A stretch of 64,000 nucleotides of DNA. Source: Hydractinia symbiolongicarpus (taxonomy: Eukaryota > Cnidaria > Hydrozoa > Anthoathecata > Hydractiniidae). The stretch covers positions 14,156,001 through 14,220,000 of the forward strand of contig NC_079880.1 of assembly GCF_029227915.1 (NCBI RefSeq), read 5' to 3'. This document shows, piece after piece, positions 24,617-35,401 of the stretch (within the stretch, counting starts at the first letter, position 1; every line of letters starts with the position of its first letter). Made by a program: the position numbers and the translations under genes. A model generated the notes under the pieces. It ran no database searches, was not told the origin of the DNA, and was given only the letters and a program-made list of their open reading frames with translations.

Positions 24617-24865
24617 ATGTATCTTAAAAGTTTGTTTCTTATTTTGATAATGGCACAAATAAGCCAATCAAGACCAAATAAAACCTTACGCGCTTTAAAA
24701 ACATACATTAATGCTGAGAATACGCAAATAGCTTTGATGTCATCTTCGTGCAAGAGTGAATGCGATGGTGAATATGTTATGTGCATCAATGCAAGTCAAA
24801 ATGTTATGGATTACATTGGATGGATAAATGGAAAAGCAAATGTCATTCATCATGTTGAGTATTGA
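24617..24865 (+). CDS. Frameshifted array peptide, 82 residues, unit 24
   Basis: It has Phe27Leu, tail WINGKAN and the ACATTCAAG leader, matching unit 11 in gene and downstream spacer. Confidence 0.58.
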   Translation: MYLKSLFLILIMAQISQSRPNKTLRALKTYINAENTQIALMSSSCKSECDGEYVMCINASQNVMDYIGWINGKANVIHHVEY

Positions 24866-25614
24866 TTATCCAGTACTTTTATCTTCCATGTAGCCGTTAA
24901 AACAAATCCGCTTGATTTACACGTATTGTATATAATGATTCTATATATTAATTCTGTATATAATTTGTACATAATCAGTTTGTATATATTGGTTTATTTT
25001 TGACGTTGTATGTATTTATTTAAATGTAAATTTGTTAATAGAAAGAATTTATCTTGTATAATTATAAAATACCAAACAAATTATCAAACATTACTGCAGA
25101 AAGCATTTCTTTCAATCTCACTCTCTTTGCTTTTTTTTAATGCCGTAAGTTTCTTCAATGCATTAATAATGTAAGTTATGAAAAAGTTAAAATTTATAGC
25201 ATAAAACGTTGTCTCATATTTTGGCGCACAATAATTCCAGATAAATTAGGATAATTTCACCTAAATCACTTCACTTTTTTGAACCCTTTGATGATCAGAA
25301 GGCCATAAACGTTCTTTTAATGGTTATTTTATTTTTTGTGTTCTTCGCATTCAACATTAACCAAATTTATCAACGTTCAAAAGTGTGCCATCTAATCTTT
25401 TTTACTTTCTGTTATAATGTTACACAACTTTAGAAGGATTTATATTACATAATTATATAGAAATGCTATCATTTTTGAGATGCCCGTAACAAAAACCCAT
25501 GTTAACAAGGTGCAAAGCCACCTTTTTTGACAAGTTCAATATGTGAAACACCTATTTAAACGAGAAAAAAGATTTTTAACCAATTCACTTTGAATACTCT
25601 ACAATACAGTCAAG

Positions 25615-25863
25615 ATGTATCTTAAAAGTTTGTTTCTTATTTTGATAATGGCACAAATAAGCCAATCAAGACCAAATAACACCTTACGCGCTTTTAAAAC
25701 ATACATTAATGCTGAGAATACGCAAATAGCTTTGATGTCATCTTCGTGCAAGAGTGAATGCGATGGTGAATATGTTATGTGCATCAATGCAAGTCAAAAT
25801 GTTATGGATTACATTGGATGGATAAATGGAAAAGCAAATGTCATTCATCATGTTGAGTATTGA
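25615..25863 (+). CDS. Frameshifted array peptide, 82 residues, unit 25
   Basis: It combines Lys22Asn and the standard ACAGTCAAG leader with the WINGKAN tail of unit 24. The crossover between marker sets lies inside the coding region. Confidence 0.57.
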   Translation: MYLKSLFLILIMAQISQSRPNNTLRAFKTYINAENTQIALMSSSCKSECDGEYVMCINASQNVMDYIGWINGKANVIHHVEY

Positions 25864-26611
25864 TTATCCAGTACTTTTATCTTCCATGTAGCCGTTAAAA
25901 CAAATCCGCTTGATTTACACGTATTGTATATAATGATTCTATATATTAATTCTGTATATAATTTGTACATAATCACTTTGTATATATTGGTTTATTTTTG
26001 ACGTTGTATGTATTTATTTAAATGTAAATTTGTTAATAGAAAGAATTTATCTTGTATAATAATAAAATACCAAACAAATTATCAAACATTACTGCAGAAA
26101 GCATTTCTTTCATTCTCACTCTCTTTGCTTTTTTTTAATGCCGTAAGTTTCCTTAATGCATTAATAATGTAAGTTATGAAAAAGTTAAAATTTATAGCAT
26201 AAAACGTTATCTCATATTTTGGCGCACAATAATTCCACATAAATTAGGATAATTTCGCCAAAATCACTTCACTTTTTTGAACCCTTTGATGATCAGAAGA
26301 CCATAAACGTTCTTTTAATGGTTATTTTATTTTTTGTGTTCTTCGCACTCAACATTAACCAAATTTATCAACGTTCAAAAGTGTGCCATCTAATCTTTTT
26401 TACTTTCTGTTATAATGTTACACAACTTTAGAAGGATTTATATTACATAATTATATAGAAATGCTATCATTTTTGAGATGCCCGTAACAAAAACCCATGT
26501 TAACAAGGTGCAAAGCAACCTTTTTGACAAATTCAATATGTGAAACACCTATTTAAACGAGAAAAAAGATTTTTAACCAATTCACTTTGAATACTCTACA
26601 ATACAGTCAAG

Positions 26612-26854
26612 ATGTATCTTAAAAGTTTGTTTCTTATTTTGATAATGGCACAAATAAGCCAATCAAGACCAAATAAAACCTTACGCGCTTTCAAAACATA
26701 CATTAATGCTGAGAATACGCAAATAGCTTTGATGTCATCTTCGTGCAAGAGTGAATGCGATGGTGAATATGTTATGTGCATCAATGCAAGTCAAAATGTT
26801 ATGGATTACATTGGATGCCTAGAATCGAAAAGCAAATGTCATTCATCATGTTGA
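26612..26854 (+). CDS. Secreted six-cysteine peptide, array unit 26 (consensus)
   Basis: The protein equals the consensus. The following poly(A) region reads AATAAATTACC. The spacers on both sides share the variant TTTCCTTAATGC. Confidence 0.87.
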   Translation: MYLKSLFLILIMAQISQSRPNKTLRAFKTYINAENTQIALMSSSCKSECDGEYVMCINASQNVMDYIGCLESKSKCHSSC

Positions 26855-27609
26855 GTATTGATTATCCAGTACTTTTATCTTCCATGTAGCCGTTAAAACA
26901 AATCCGCTTGATTTACACGTATTGTATATAATGATTCTATATTTTAATTCTGTATATAATTTGTACATAATCACTTTGTATATATTGGTTTATTTTTGGC
27001 GTTGTATGTATTTATTTAAATGTAAATTTGTTAATAGAAAGAATTTATCTTGTATAATAATAAATTACCAAACAAATTATCAAACATTACTGCAGAAAGC
27101 ATTTCTTTCATTCTCACTCTCTTTGCTTTTTTTTAATGCCGTAAGTTTCCTTAATGCATTAATAATGTAAGTTATGAAAAAGTTAAAATTTATAGCATAA
27201 AACGTTATCTCATATTTTGGCGCACAATAATTCCACATAAATTAGGATAATTTCGCCAAAATCACTTCACTTTTTTGAACCCTTTGATGATCAGAAGACC
27301 ATAAACGTTCTTTTAATGGTTATTTTATTTTTTGTGTTCTTCGCACTCAACATTAACCAAATTTATCAACGTTCAAAAGTGTGCCATCTAATCTTTTTTA
27401 CTTTCTGTTATAATGTTACACAACTTTAGAAGGATTTATATTACAAAATTATATAGAAATGCTATCATTTTTAAGATGCCTGTAACAAAAACCCATGTTA
27501 ACAAGGTGCAAAGCAACCTTTTTGACAAATTCAATATGTGAAACACCTATTTAAACGAGAAAAAAGATTTTTAACCAATTCACTTTGAATACTCTACAAT
27601 ACAGTCAAG

Positions 27610-27852
27610 ATGTATCTTAAAAGTTTGTTTCTTATTTTAATAATGGCACAAATAAGCGAATCAAGACTAAATAAAACCTTACGCGCTTTTAAAACATACA
27701 TTAATGCTGAGAATACGCAAATAGCTTTGATGTCATCTTCGTGCAAGAGTGAATGCGATGGTGAATATGTTATGTGCATCAATGCAAGTCAAAATGTTAT
27801 TGATTACATTGGATGCCTAGAATCGAAAAGCAAATGTCATTCATCATGTTAA
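27610..27852 (+). CDS. Secreted six-cysteine peptide, array unit 27
   Basis: All six cysteines are present, with Gln17Glu at the likely signal cleavage site, Pro20Leu and Met64Ile. The stop is TAA instead of TGA. Confidence 0.84.
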   Translation: MYLKSLFLILIMAQISESRLNKTLRAFKTYINAENTQIALMSSSCKSECDGEYVMCINASQNVIDYIGCLESKSKCHSSC

Positions 27853-28606
27853 GTATTGATTATCCAGTACTTTTATCTTCCATTTAGCCGTTAAAACAAA
27901 TCCGCTTGATTTACACGTATTGTATATAATGATTTTATATTTTAATTCTGTATACAATTTGTACATAATCACTTTGTATATATTGGTTTATTTTTGGCGT
28001 TGTATGTATTTATTTAAATGTAAATTTGTTAATAGAAAGAATTTATCTTGTATAATAATAAAATACCAAACAAATTACCAAACATTACTGCAGAAAGCAT
28101 TTCTTTCATTCTCACTCTCTTTGCTTTTTTTTAATGCCGTAAGTTTCTTCAATGCATTAATAATGTAAGTTATGAAAAAATTAAAATTTATAGCATAAAA
28201 CGTTATCTCATATTTTGGCGCACAATAATTCCACATAAATTAGGATAATTTCGCCTAAATCACTTCACTTTTTTGAACCCTTTGATGATCAGAAGACCAT
28301 AAACGTTCTTTTAATGGTTATTTTATTTTTTGTGTTCTTCGCACTCAACATTAACCAAATTTATCAACATTCAAAAGTGTGCCATCTAATCTTTTTTACT
28401 TTCTGTTATAATGTTACACAACTTTAGAAGGATTTATATTACATAATTATATAGAAATGCTATCATTTTTGAGATGCCCGTAAAAAAACCCATGTTAACA
28501 AGGTGCAAAGCCACCTTTTTGACAAGTTCAATATGTGAAACACCTATTTAAACGAGAAAAAATATTTTTAACAAATTCATTTTGAATACTCTACAATACA
28601 GTCAAG

Positions 28607-28849
28607 ATGTATCTTAAAAGTTTGTTTCTTATTTTGATAATGGCACAAATAAGCCAATCAAGACCAAATAAAACCTTACGCGCTTTTAAAACATACATTA
28701 ATGCTGAAAATACGCAAATAGCTTTGATGTCATCTTCGTGCAAGAGTGAATGCGATGGTGAATATGTTATGTGCATCAATGCAAGTCAAAATGTTATGGA
28801 TTACATTGGATGCCTAGAATCGAAAAGCAAATGTCATTCATCATGTTGA
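28607..28849 (+). CDS. Secreted six-cysteine peptide, array unit 28 (consensus)
   Basis: The protein equals the consensus with all six cysteines. The leader has several private substitutions (AATATTTTTAAC, AAATTCATTTTG). Confidence 0.87.
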   Translation: MYLKSLFLILIMAQISQSRPNKTLRAFKTYINAENTQIALMSSSCKSECDGEYVMCINASQNVMDYIGCLESKSKCHSSC

Positions 28850-29602
28850 GTATTGATTATCCAGTACTTTTATCTTCCATGTAGCCGTTAAAACAAATCC
28901 GCTTGATTTACACGTATTGTATATAATGATTCTATATTTTAATTCTGTATATAATTTGTACATAATCACTTTGTATATATTGGTTTATTTTTGGCGTTGT
29001 ATGTATTTATTTAAATGTAAATTTGTTAATAGAAAGAATTTATCTTGTATAATAATAAAATACCAAACAAATTATCAAACAGTACTGCTGAAAGCATTTC
29101 TTTCATTCTACTCTCTTTGCTTTTTTTTAATGCCGTAAGTTTCTTCAATGCATTAATAATGTAAGTTATAAAAAAGTTAAAATTTATAGCATAAAGCGTT
29201 ATCTCATATTTTGGCGTACAATAATTCCACATAAATTAGGATAATTTCGCCTAAATCACTTCACTTTTTTGAACCCTTTGATGATCCGAAGACCATAAAC
29301 GTTCTTTTAATGGTTATTTTATTTTTTGTGTTCTTCGCACTCAACATTAACCAAATTTATCAACGTTCAAAAGTGTGCCATCTAATTTTTTTACTTTCTG
29401 TTATAATGTTACACAACTTTGGAAGGATTTATATTACATAATTATATAGAAATGCTATCATTTTTGAGATGCCCGTAACAAAAACCCATGTTAACAAGGT
29501 GCAAAGCCACCTTTTTGACAAGTTCAATATGTGAAACACCTATTTAAACAGGAAAAAAGATTTTTAACCAATTCACTTTGAATACTCTACAATACAGTCA
29601 AG

Positions 29603-29844
29603 ATGTATCTTAACCGCTTGTTTCTTATTTTAATAATGGCACAAATAAGCCAATCAAGACCAAATAAACCTTACGCGCTTTTAAAACATACATTAATGCT
29701 GAGAATACGCAAATAGCTTTGATGTCATCTTCGTGCAAGAGTGAATGCGATGGTGAATATGTTATGTGCATCAATGCAAGTCAAAATGTTATGGATTATA
29801 TTGGATGCCTAGAATCGAAAAGCAAATGTCATTCATCATGTTGA
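29603..29844 (+). pseudogene. Array unit 29, broken copy
   Basis: One A is missing in the Asn-Lys-Thr codons (AAATAAACC instead of AAATAAAACC). The frame therefore leaves the consensus at residue 23 and meets a stop after about 37 codons. The cysteine region is still present in another frame. Codons 4-5 are also changed to Asn-Arg. It lies near the right end of the array, where divergence is higher. Confidence 0.85.
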
Positions 29845-30599
29845 GTATTGATTGTCCAGTACTTTTATCTTCCATGTAGCCGTTAAAACAAATCCGCTTG
29901 ATTTACACGTATTGTATATAATGATTCTATATTTTAATTCTGTATATATTTTGAACATAATCACTTTGTATATATTGGTTTATTTTTGGCGTCGTATGTA
30001 TTTATTTAAATGTAAATTTGTTCATAGAGTCAATTTATCTTGTATATTAATAAAATACCAAACAAATTATCAAACATTACTGCAGAAAGCATTCCTTTCA
30101 TTTTCACTCTCTTTGCTTTTTTCTAATGCCGTAAGTTTTTTCAATGGATTAATAATGTAAGTTATGAAAAAGTTACTATTTATAGCACAAAACGTTATCC
30201 CATACTTTGGCGCACAATAATTTAACATAAATTAGGATAATTTCGCCTAAATCACTTCACTTTTTTGAACCCTTTGATGATCAGAAGACCATAAACGTTC
30301 TTTTAATGGTTATTTTATTTTTTGTGTTTTTCGCACTTACCATTAACCAGATTTATCAACATTCAAAAGTGTGCCATCTTATTTCTTTCTATTTTCTGTT
30401 ATAATGTAACACAACTTTAGAAGGATTTATAATACATAAATATATACACATGCTACAATTTTTGAGAACTCCGTAAAAAAAACCATGTTAACAAGGTGCA
30501 AAGCTACCTTGTTGAGAAGTTCAATATGTGAAACGCCTATTTAAACGAGAAAAAAGATTTTTAACCAATTCACTTTGAATACTCTACAATACAGTCAAG

Positions 30600-30842
30600 A
30601 TGTATCTTAAAACTTTGTTTCTTATTTTGATAATGGCACAAATAAGCCAATCAAGACCAAATAAAACCTTACGCGCTTTAAAAACATACATTAATGCTGA
30701 GAATACGCAAATAGCTTTGATGTCATCTTCGTGCAAGTGTGAATGCGATGGTGATTATGTTATGTGCATTAATGCAAGTCAAAATGTTATGGATTATATT
30801 GGATGCCTAGAATCGAAAAGCAAATGTCATTCATCATGTTGA
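30600..30842 (+). CDS. Secreted seven-cysteine peptide, array unit 30
   Basis: Ser47 is replaced by Cys, giving CKCEC and seven cysteines, with Ser5Thr, Phe27Leu and Glu52Asp. The promoter is a hybrid: type A hairpin region with a type B TATTTAAA box. The flanks carry more private substitutions than internal units, as expected at an array edge. Confidence 0.82.
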   Translation: MYLKTLFLILIMAQISQSRPNKTLRALKTYINAENTQIALMSSSCKCECDGDYVMCINASQNVMDYIGCLESKSKCHSSC

Positions 30843-31446
30843 GTATTGATTATCCAGTACGTTTATCTTCCATGTAGCCGGTAAAACAAATCCGCTTGAT
30901 TTACACGTACATTATATAATGATTCTATATTTTTACTCTGTATATCATTTGTAAATAATCACTTTGTATATATTGGTTTACTTTTGGCGTTGCATGAATT
31001 TATTTAAATGTAAATTTGTTAATAGAAAGAATTTATCTTGGATAATAATAAAATACCAAACAAATTATCAAACATTACTGCAGAAAGCATTTCTTTCATT
31101 TTCACTCTCTTTGCTTTTTTTTAATGCCGTAAGTTTTTTTAATGGATTAATAATGCAAGTTATGAAAAAGTTACAATTTATAGCATAAAACGTTATCCCA
31201 TATTTTGGCGCACAATAATTCCACATAAATTAGGATAATTTCGCCTAAAACACTTCACTTTAGTGAACCCTTTGATGATCAGAAGACCATAAACGTTCTT
31301 TTAATGGTTATTTTATTTTTTGTGTTTTTCGCACTCAACATTAACCAAATTTATCAACATTCAAAAGTGTGCCATCTAATCTTTTTTACTTTCTGTTATA
31401 ATGTTACACAAACTTAGAAGGATTTATAATACATAATTATATAGAA

Positions 31447-32190
31447 ACTAGTCGATAAGGCCCGTGGAGAAATCCACTTAGGCAGATGGGCAATAGAAAA
31501 TTAGGTTGTTTTAGATGTTTTGCTGATGTCAGCAGTAAAGATCCAAAAAAAGTTAGAGAAATTTATTTTATTATTTTATTGTAATGTGTAGAGGTTGAAT
31601 CACGCTGATCAAAATAATGTGTAGGATGATATGTTTTCGAGGAACGCAAAAAGAGATATAAGTGTTTAAAAATTGTGCTGACGTCAGCAAAGGCCCGTGA
31701 AAACACAAAAAAAATTTTTTTCAGAAATTCATGTACCTGTTGCTTCCCTCGTATAGATCTTGAAACGCTGATCAAGAAAATGTATAGGATCATGTACTTT
31801 TGACCAACGGTTACGGAAATATTGTGGTTTAAAGGTTTTTTGATGACGTCATAAACCCGTTCATTCCGAAACGGATTTGGGGACCCAGGTTTGGAAAATC
31901 ACCCAAATTGGTCCCAGGTGGTCCCTAGTTACCCACGCGGTTAAAAAACATTGACGTCACCAACTCGTTTCCAAGTTATTTGGCCTCAAAATTTTATGTG
32001 CACTGTAATGGCTTCACTAATCTTAATTAACTTTCCTTTGACGTCAATACTATTTTAGCGTTAAAGTTTGGTAAATTACAGAACAATTTTATAGGCGATG
32101 TTTTATAGAATTTGTTAAAGAAAATTGTGAAGAATATAATCCACTTTGCAAAAGTCACAGACAGACAGAACTGGCGTATTATTATATAGA
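31447..32190 (+). mobile_element. Repeat element ACTAGTCGATAAGG, copy 1
   Basis: It begins ACTAGTCGATAAGG and ends in CAGACAGACAGAACTGGCG plus a TA-rich tail. The same ends recur at 50262-52591. It contains a shared core (CATTCCGAAACGGATTTGGG, followed by GGTCCC boxes) and a perfect TGCTGACGTCAGCA palindrome at 31676-31689. No terminal inverted repeat or coding region is seen, so it is non-autonomous and unclassified. It sits in the promoter of the last array unit. Confidence 0.7.
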
Positions 32191-32300
32191 CTAGTCGATA
32201 ACGCCCGTGGAAAAAGCCACTTAGGCAAAAGGCCATTAAAAAAATAAGTTGCTTTAGATGTTTTTTGCTGACGTAAGAAATGCATATAGAAAAAAAATGT
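32190..32300 (+). mobile_element. Repeat element ACTAGTCGATAAGG, truncated copy 2
   Basis: A second 5' end (ACTAGTCGATAACG) starts directly at the 3' end of copy 1, and similarity fades after about 110 bp. Head-to-tail joining is a habit of this family in this window. Confidence 0.55.
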
Positions 32301-33426
32301 TCTTAAAATCTTACACAAAATGTCAAATGTCAAATCTTACACAAAATAAAAAAAGAACAGCTTGCAAGGTGCAAAATCTAGTTGATAAAAAGTTACAACA
32401 ACGACACTCACAACATTGACACTCACAACACCAATACTCACAAAACCGACAGTAAGAACACCAACAGTCACAACACGGATAATAACAATGTCAGAAATAA
32501 CGCATCTCAAATACGTACATCTTATAAGTGATTATGTTGAAAACCCTCAGTATTTTATTCTGAAATGTCAAAAAGTTGGCCTGCAAGAGTTAGCACAAAT
32601 CAACAAAAATAAGTTCTTTACACATTTTAAATATTGTCTTTCCCTTAAAAGCTTATACAAAAATATGAAAAAGCCATAGTTTAGAAAACATTAAACGTAA
32701 ATCTACAAATATCAGTCATTTCAGTTGCATACCATTCTCTCCCACAAAAATTTACACACAGTGTAAAAATCAGCCAGTTAAGAACACAAAATTTTTTCTT
32801 TTTTAGTATGATGATCCGTACTGCCCTTTACCAACAATTCTGAACCTAAATGTCAAAAAATCAATAAGCAAAGAAGAAATTTGAATTAAAAAAGATCATT
32901 ATTTTGGAAACATTGTATACGGTTCGTAAACAAAAGTTTACACAAAATGTAAAACAGATTGGTTTTTGAGAAACACATCTAAATCAACAAAAATAATTTC
33001 ATTCAGCATGTCGTATATTGCATCAATCTTCCACCAAGAGGTTACGAAACACATCAAAATTTAGAAAAATCAGTCATTTCAGTGCATACAGTCATCGCCC
33101 ATTAGATTACAAAATCAGAAACAAAACAATAATAAATAACTTAACACACACACTTTAAATTCTATAAAATTCGTTCCACTTGTCATATTGCATGTGGTAA
33201 AGTGCACAGGTAATGTGAAAAAAACTATAGATGAATCCAGCGTGACGTGATTTGTTTACTTTTTAGCGGTAAGCTTCTTGGCTCTGGCTTTTGCGTGGCA
33301 GGAAAAAAGATGCTAGGATTTGGTAAAGATTTCTAGAATACGATGTTTTTTAACAACCGAGTGCGCGAGTTTGCCGAGTTTTTTTGTTTTGTTTACATTT
33401 GTCTCGCAACCGTTAGAAACCACGTG
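32301..33426. other. Insert sequence of unknown type inside the last array unit
   Basis: This AT-rich stretch has no convincing gene. At about 32395-32480 there is a degenerate 15-bp tandem repeat around ACTCACAACACC. The insert ends where array homology resumes (TTTTTGAGATGCTCG). Its origin is not clear. Confidence 0.4.
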
Positions 33427-34183
33427 ATAGATAATTTTTGAGATGCTCGTAACAAAAAGCCATGTTAGTGCAAAGCCACCTTGTTGAAAAGTTCAATATG
33501 TGAAACACCTATTTAAACAAGAAAAAAGAATTTTAACCAATTCACTTTGAATACTCTACAATACAGTCAAGATGTATCTTAAAAGTTTGTTTCTTATTTT
33601 GATAATGGCACAAATAAGCCAATCAAGACCAAATGAAACCTTACGCGCTTTTAAAACATACATTAATGCTGAGAATACGCAAATAGCTTTGATGTCATCT
33701 TCGTGCAAGAGTGAATGCGATGGTGAATATGTGCATCAATGCAAGTCAAAATGTTATGGATTATATTGGATGCCTAGAATCGAAAAGCAAATGTCATTCA
33801 TCATGTTGGGTGGATTAATAACAACATTACCAGAGTGGTGAAAAAGTTATTTTAGAATTTCAACAATATTTGCATATCCAGTACGTTTATCTTCCACGTA
33901 GCCGTTAAAACAAATCCACCTGATATACACGTATTTTATAAAATGATTCTATATTTTATTTCTGTATATAATTTGTGCATAATTACTTTGTATATATTGG
34001 TTAATTTTTGGCGTTGTATGTATTTATTTAAATGTAAATTTGTATATAGCAAGAATTTATCTTGTATAATAATAAAATACCAACGATATTATCAAATATC
34101 ACTGCAGAAAGCATTTCTTTCATTTTCACTCTCTTTGCTTTTTTTAATGCCGTAAGTTTTTTCAATGGATTAATAATGTAAGT
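33427..34183 (+). repeat. Last array unit, separated from the array by an insertion
   Basis: Array homology stops at 31446 within the promoter (ATTATATAGAAA) and restarts here a few bases further along the same promoter. The unit then runs through gene and spacer to TTAATAATGTAAGTTA, after which similarity ends. It keeps extra 3' sequence (GTGGATTAATAACAAC) that array units lack. Confidence 0.8.
33572..33841 (+). pseudogene. Array unit 31, frameshifted copy with new cysteine pattern
   Basis: Five bases are missing after codon 53, so the frame changes to CDGEYVHQCKSKC and continues to an 89-residue end (LPEW). The cysteine pattern becomes C-x3-C-x7-C-x3-C, which happens to match the spacing style of short helical hairpin peptides. 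Lys22 is Glu. The old stop codon has also mutated to TGG. It is probably a broken copy, though the open frame could still give a secreted peptide. Confidence 0.6.
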
Positions 34184-34651
34184 TACACTTGATAAATAAG
34201 GCGGAAAGTAAAACAAATTGCAATAAAGGGAAGATTTTAAGTAATCTCTGTTGTTACTTTCATATATATCTTCATTTATCGGAGAATCCGTTTAAAATTG
34301 AACCGATATTATTGAAAGTTCCTTAAAAAATGCGCACATGCGAGGCAAAGCGAAAAATTTAAAGTTTGAGTTAAAAGCAAAGTAAGTACTTACATCTAAT
34401 AGATCATGGGTATCTAATGTGTGTAAGAGACTTTTCTGTCATTTGCAGATATATTTTGATGCCCAATATGATATTTAAGATGATTTAAGTTGTTGTTTTG
34501 GTTCTCAGTAATCATAAACGTTTCCACCACCATTAGGTGGCCTTTTGTGAGTGTCACTAAAGTCGAAAACCAAGAGTTTTGTAGGCCTTTTAATTGACGT
34601 GCAAGTTAGCATAGTTCGTCTATGTTATGTTGAATTATGTTAGTTGCTGCT
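34184..34651. other. Intergenic, nothing recognised
   Basis: This is AT-rich sequence without a supported gene or repeat. Confidence 0.5.
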
Positions 34652-35401
34652 TTAACCCTATTCGGTCCGGGGTTTTTCGAACATACTATGACCGGGGGGC
34701 GGAATCCCCCCCCCCCCTAATAACTTTTTATAGGGTTGTTTAAATTGAATCAAACTTGACACGCTTGTAGTACGTCATAAAAGGAACAAAATGGCGGCAA
34801 TAAATTTTTGCTTTCGTCAGCACAATTTCTGTGACGTCATCAGAAGCTAGAAATTTGTTAAAAATGCCACTATCTGCTTAAAATTTAATTACTTTTGTTC
34901 CAGAGCGAATTTTTGCATTCTGTCTGAAGTTTATGAAAGCTAAATAAAAGTTATTTAATATACTTCCCGCTTTTTACGTGGATCGCATTAAAAGTTGCCA
35001 AAAGTTGCCCGAAAAACCGGTTTTTTCCGATTTTCGGGTAAAATCTGACAAAATCGGGAAATAGGATTATTCACGTGTCCAAATTATGCAAAATGATCCT
35101 TCCTAATAAAAACAAATTGTGTTCCAAGTTTCAAGTTCTAAGGATTATCCTAACAGAAGTTATTAAATTTTCCCCATTATAAGGATTTTATAGAAATTTT
35201 TAGGGGTAGTTTCGAGTAATAGCCAAAATCAAAGCTTCTGAAAGGTATGATACCTAAAAATTTGGCATGCAGGTGTCTAGTAGATAAATCTTGAAACTCA
35301 GTAAGCTTCATAGCCATATAACATAGTAATTAGGAGTTATTAAAAAAAACCGTCAGGGGGCGAAATCCCCCCCCCCTCCCCCCCGGACCGAATAGGGTTA
35401 A
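34652..35401. mobile_element. piggyBac-like MITE with TTAA ends
   Basis: TTAA is followed by CCCTATTCGGTCCGGGG at the left, and CCGGACCGAATAGGG followed by TTAA closes the right, giving inverted ends and a TTAA target duplication as used by piggyBac transposons. The element is 750 bp including both TTAA sites and has no transposase. Long C runs lie just inside both ends. Confidence 0.8.

Larger units (their letters stand above)
1..31446 (+). repeat. Tandem array of ~997-bp gene-bearing units (31 coding regions)
   Basis: The same block of about 997 bp repeats head to tail. Coding starts are spaced 995-999 bp apart throughout, with one 930-bp exception. Each unit holds one secreted-peptide gene and about 750 bp of spacer. 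The spacer is nearly as conserved as the gene, which points to recent unequal exchange or gene conversion. The first 742 bases are the 3' flank of a unit whose coding region lies just left of the window, plus the promoter of the first complete unit. The array is interrupted at 31447 and its last unit resumes at 33427. Confidence 0.97.

Noticed and set aside
1-31446. CRISPR-like or satellite-only reading of the array
   Set aside because: Units are far too long for CRISPR and the setting is eukaryotic. A pure satellite does not explain the preserved signal peptide, cysteine pattern and core promoter, nor the intact inverted outliers.
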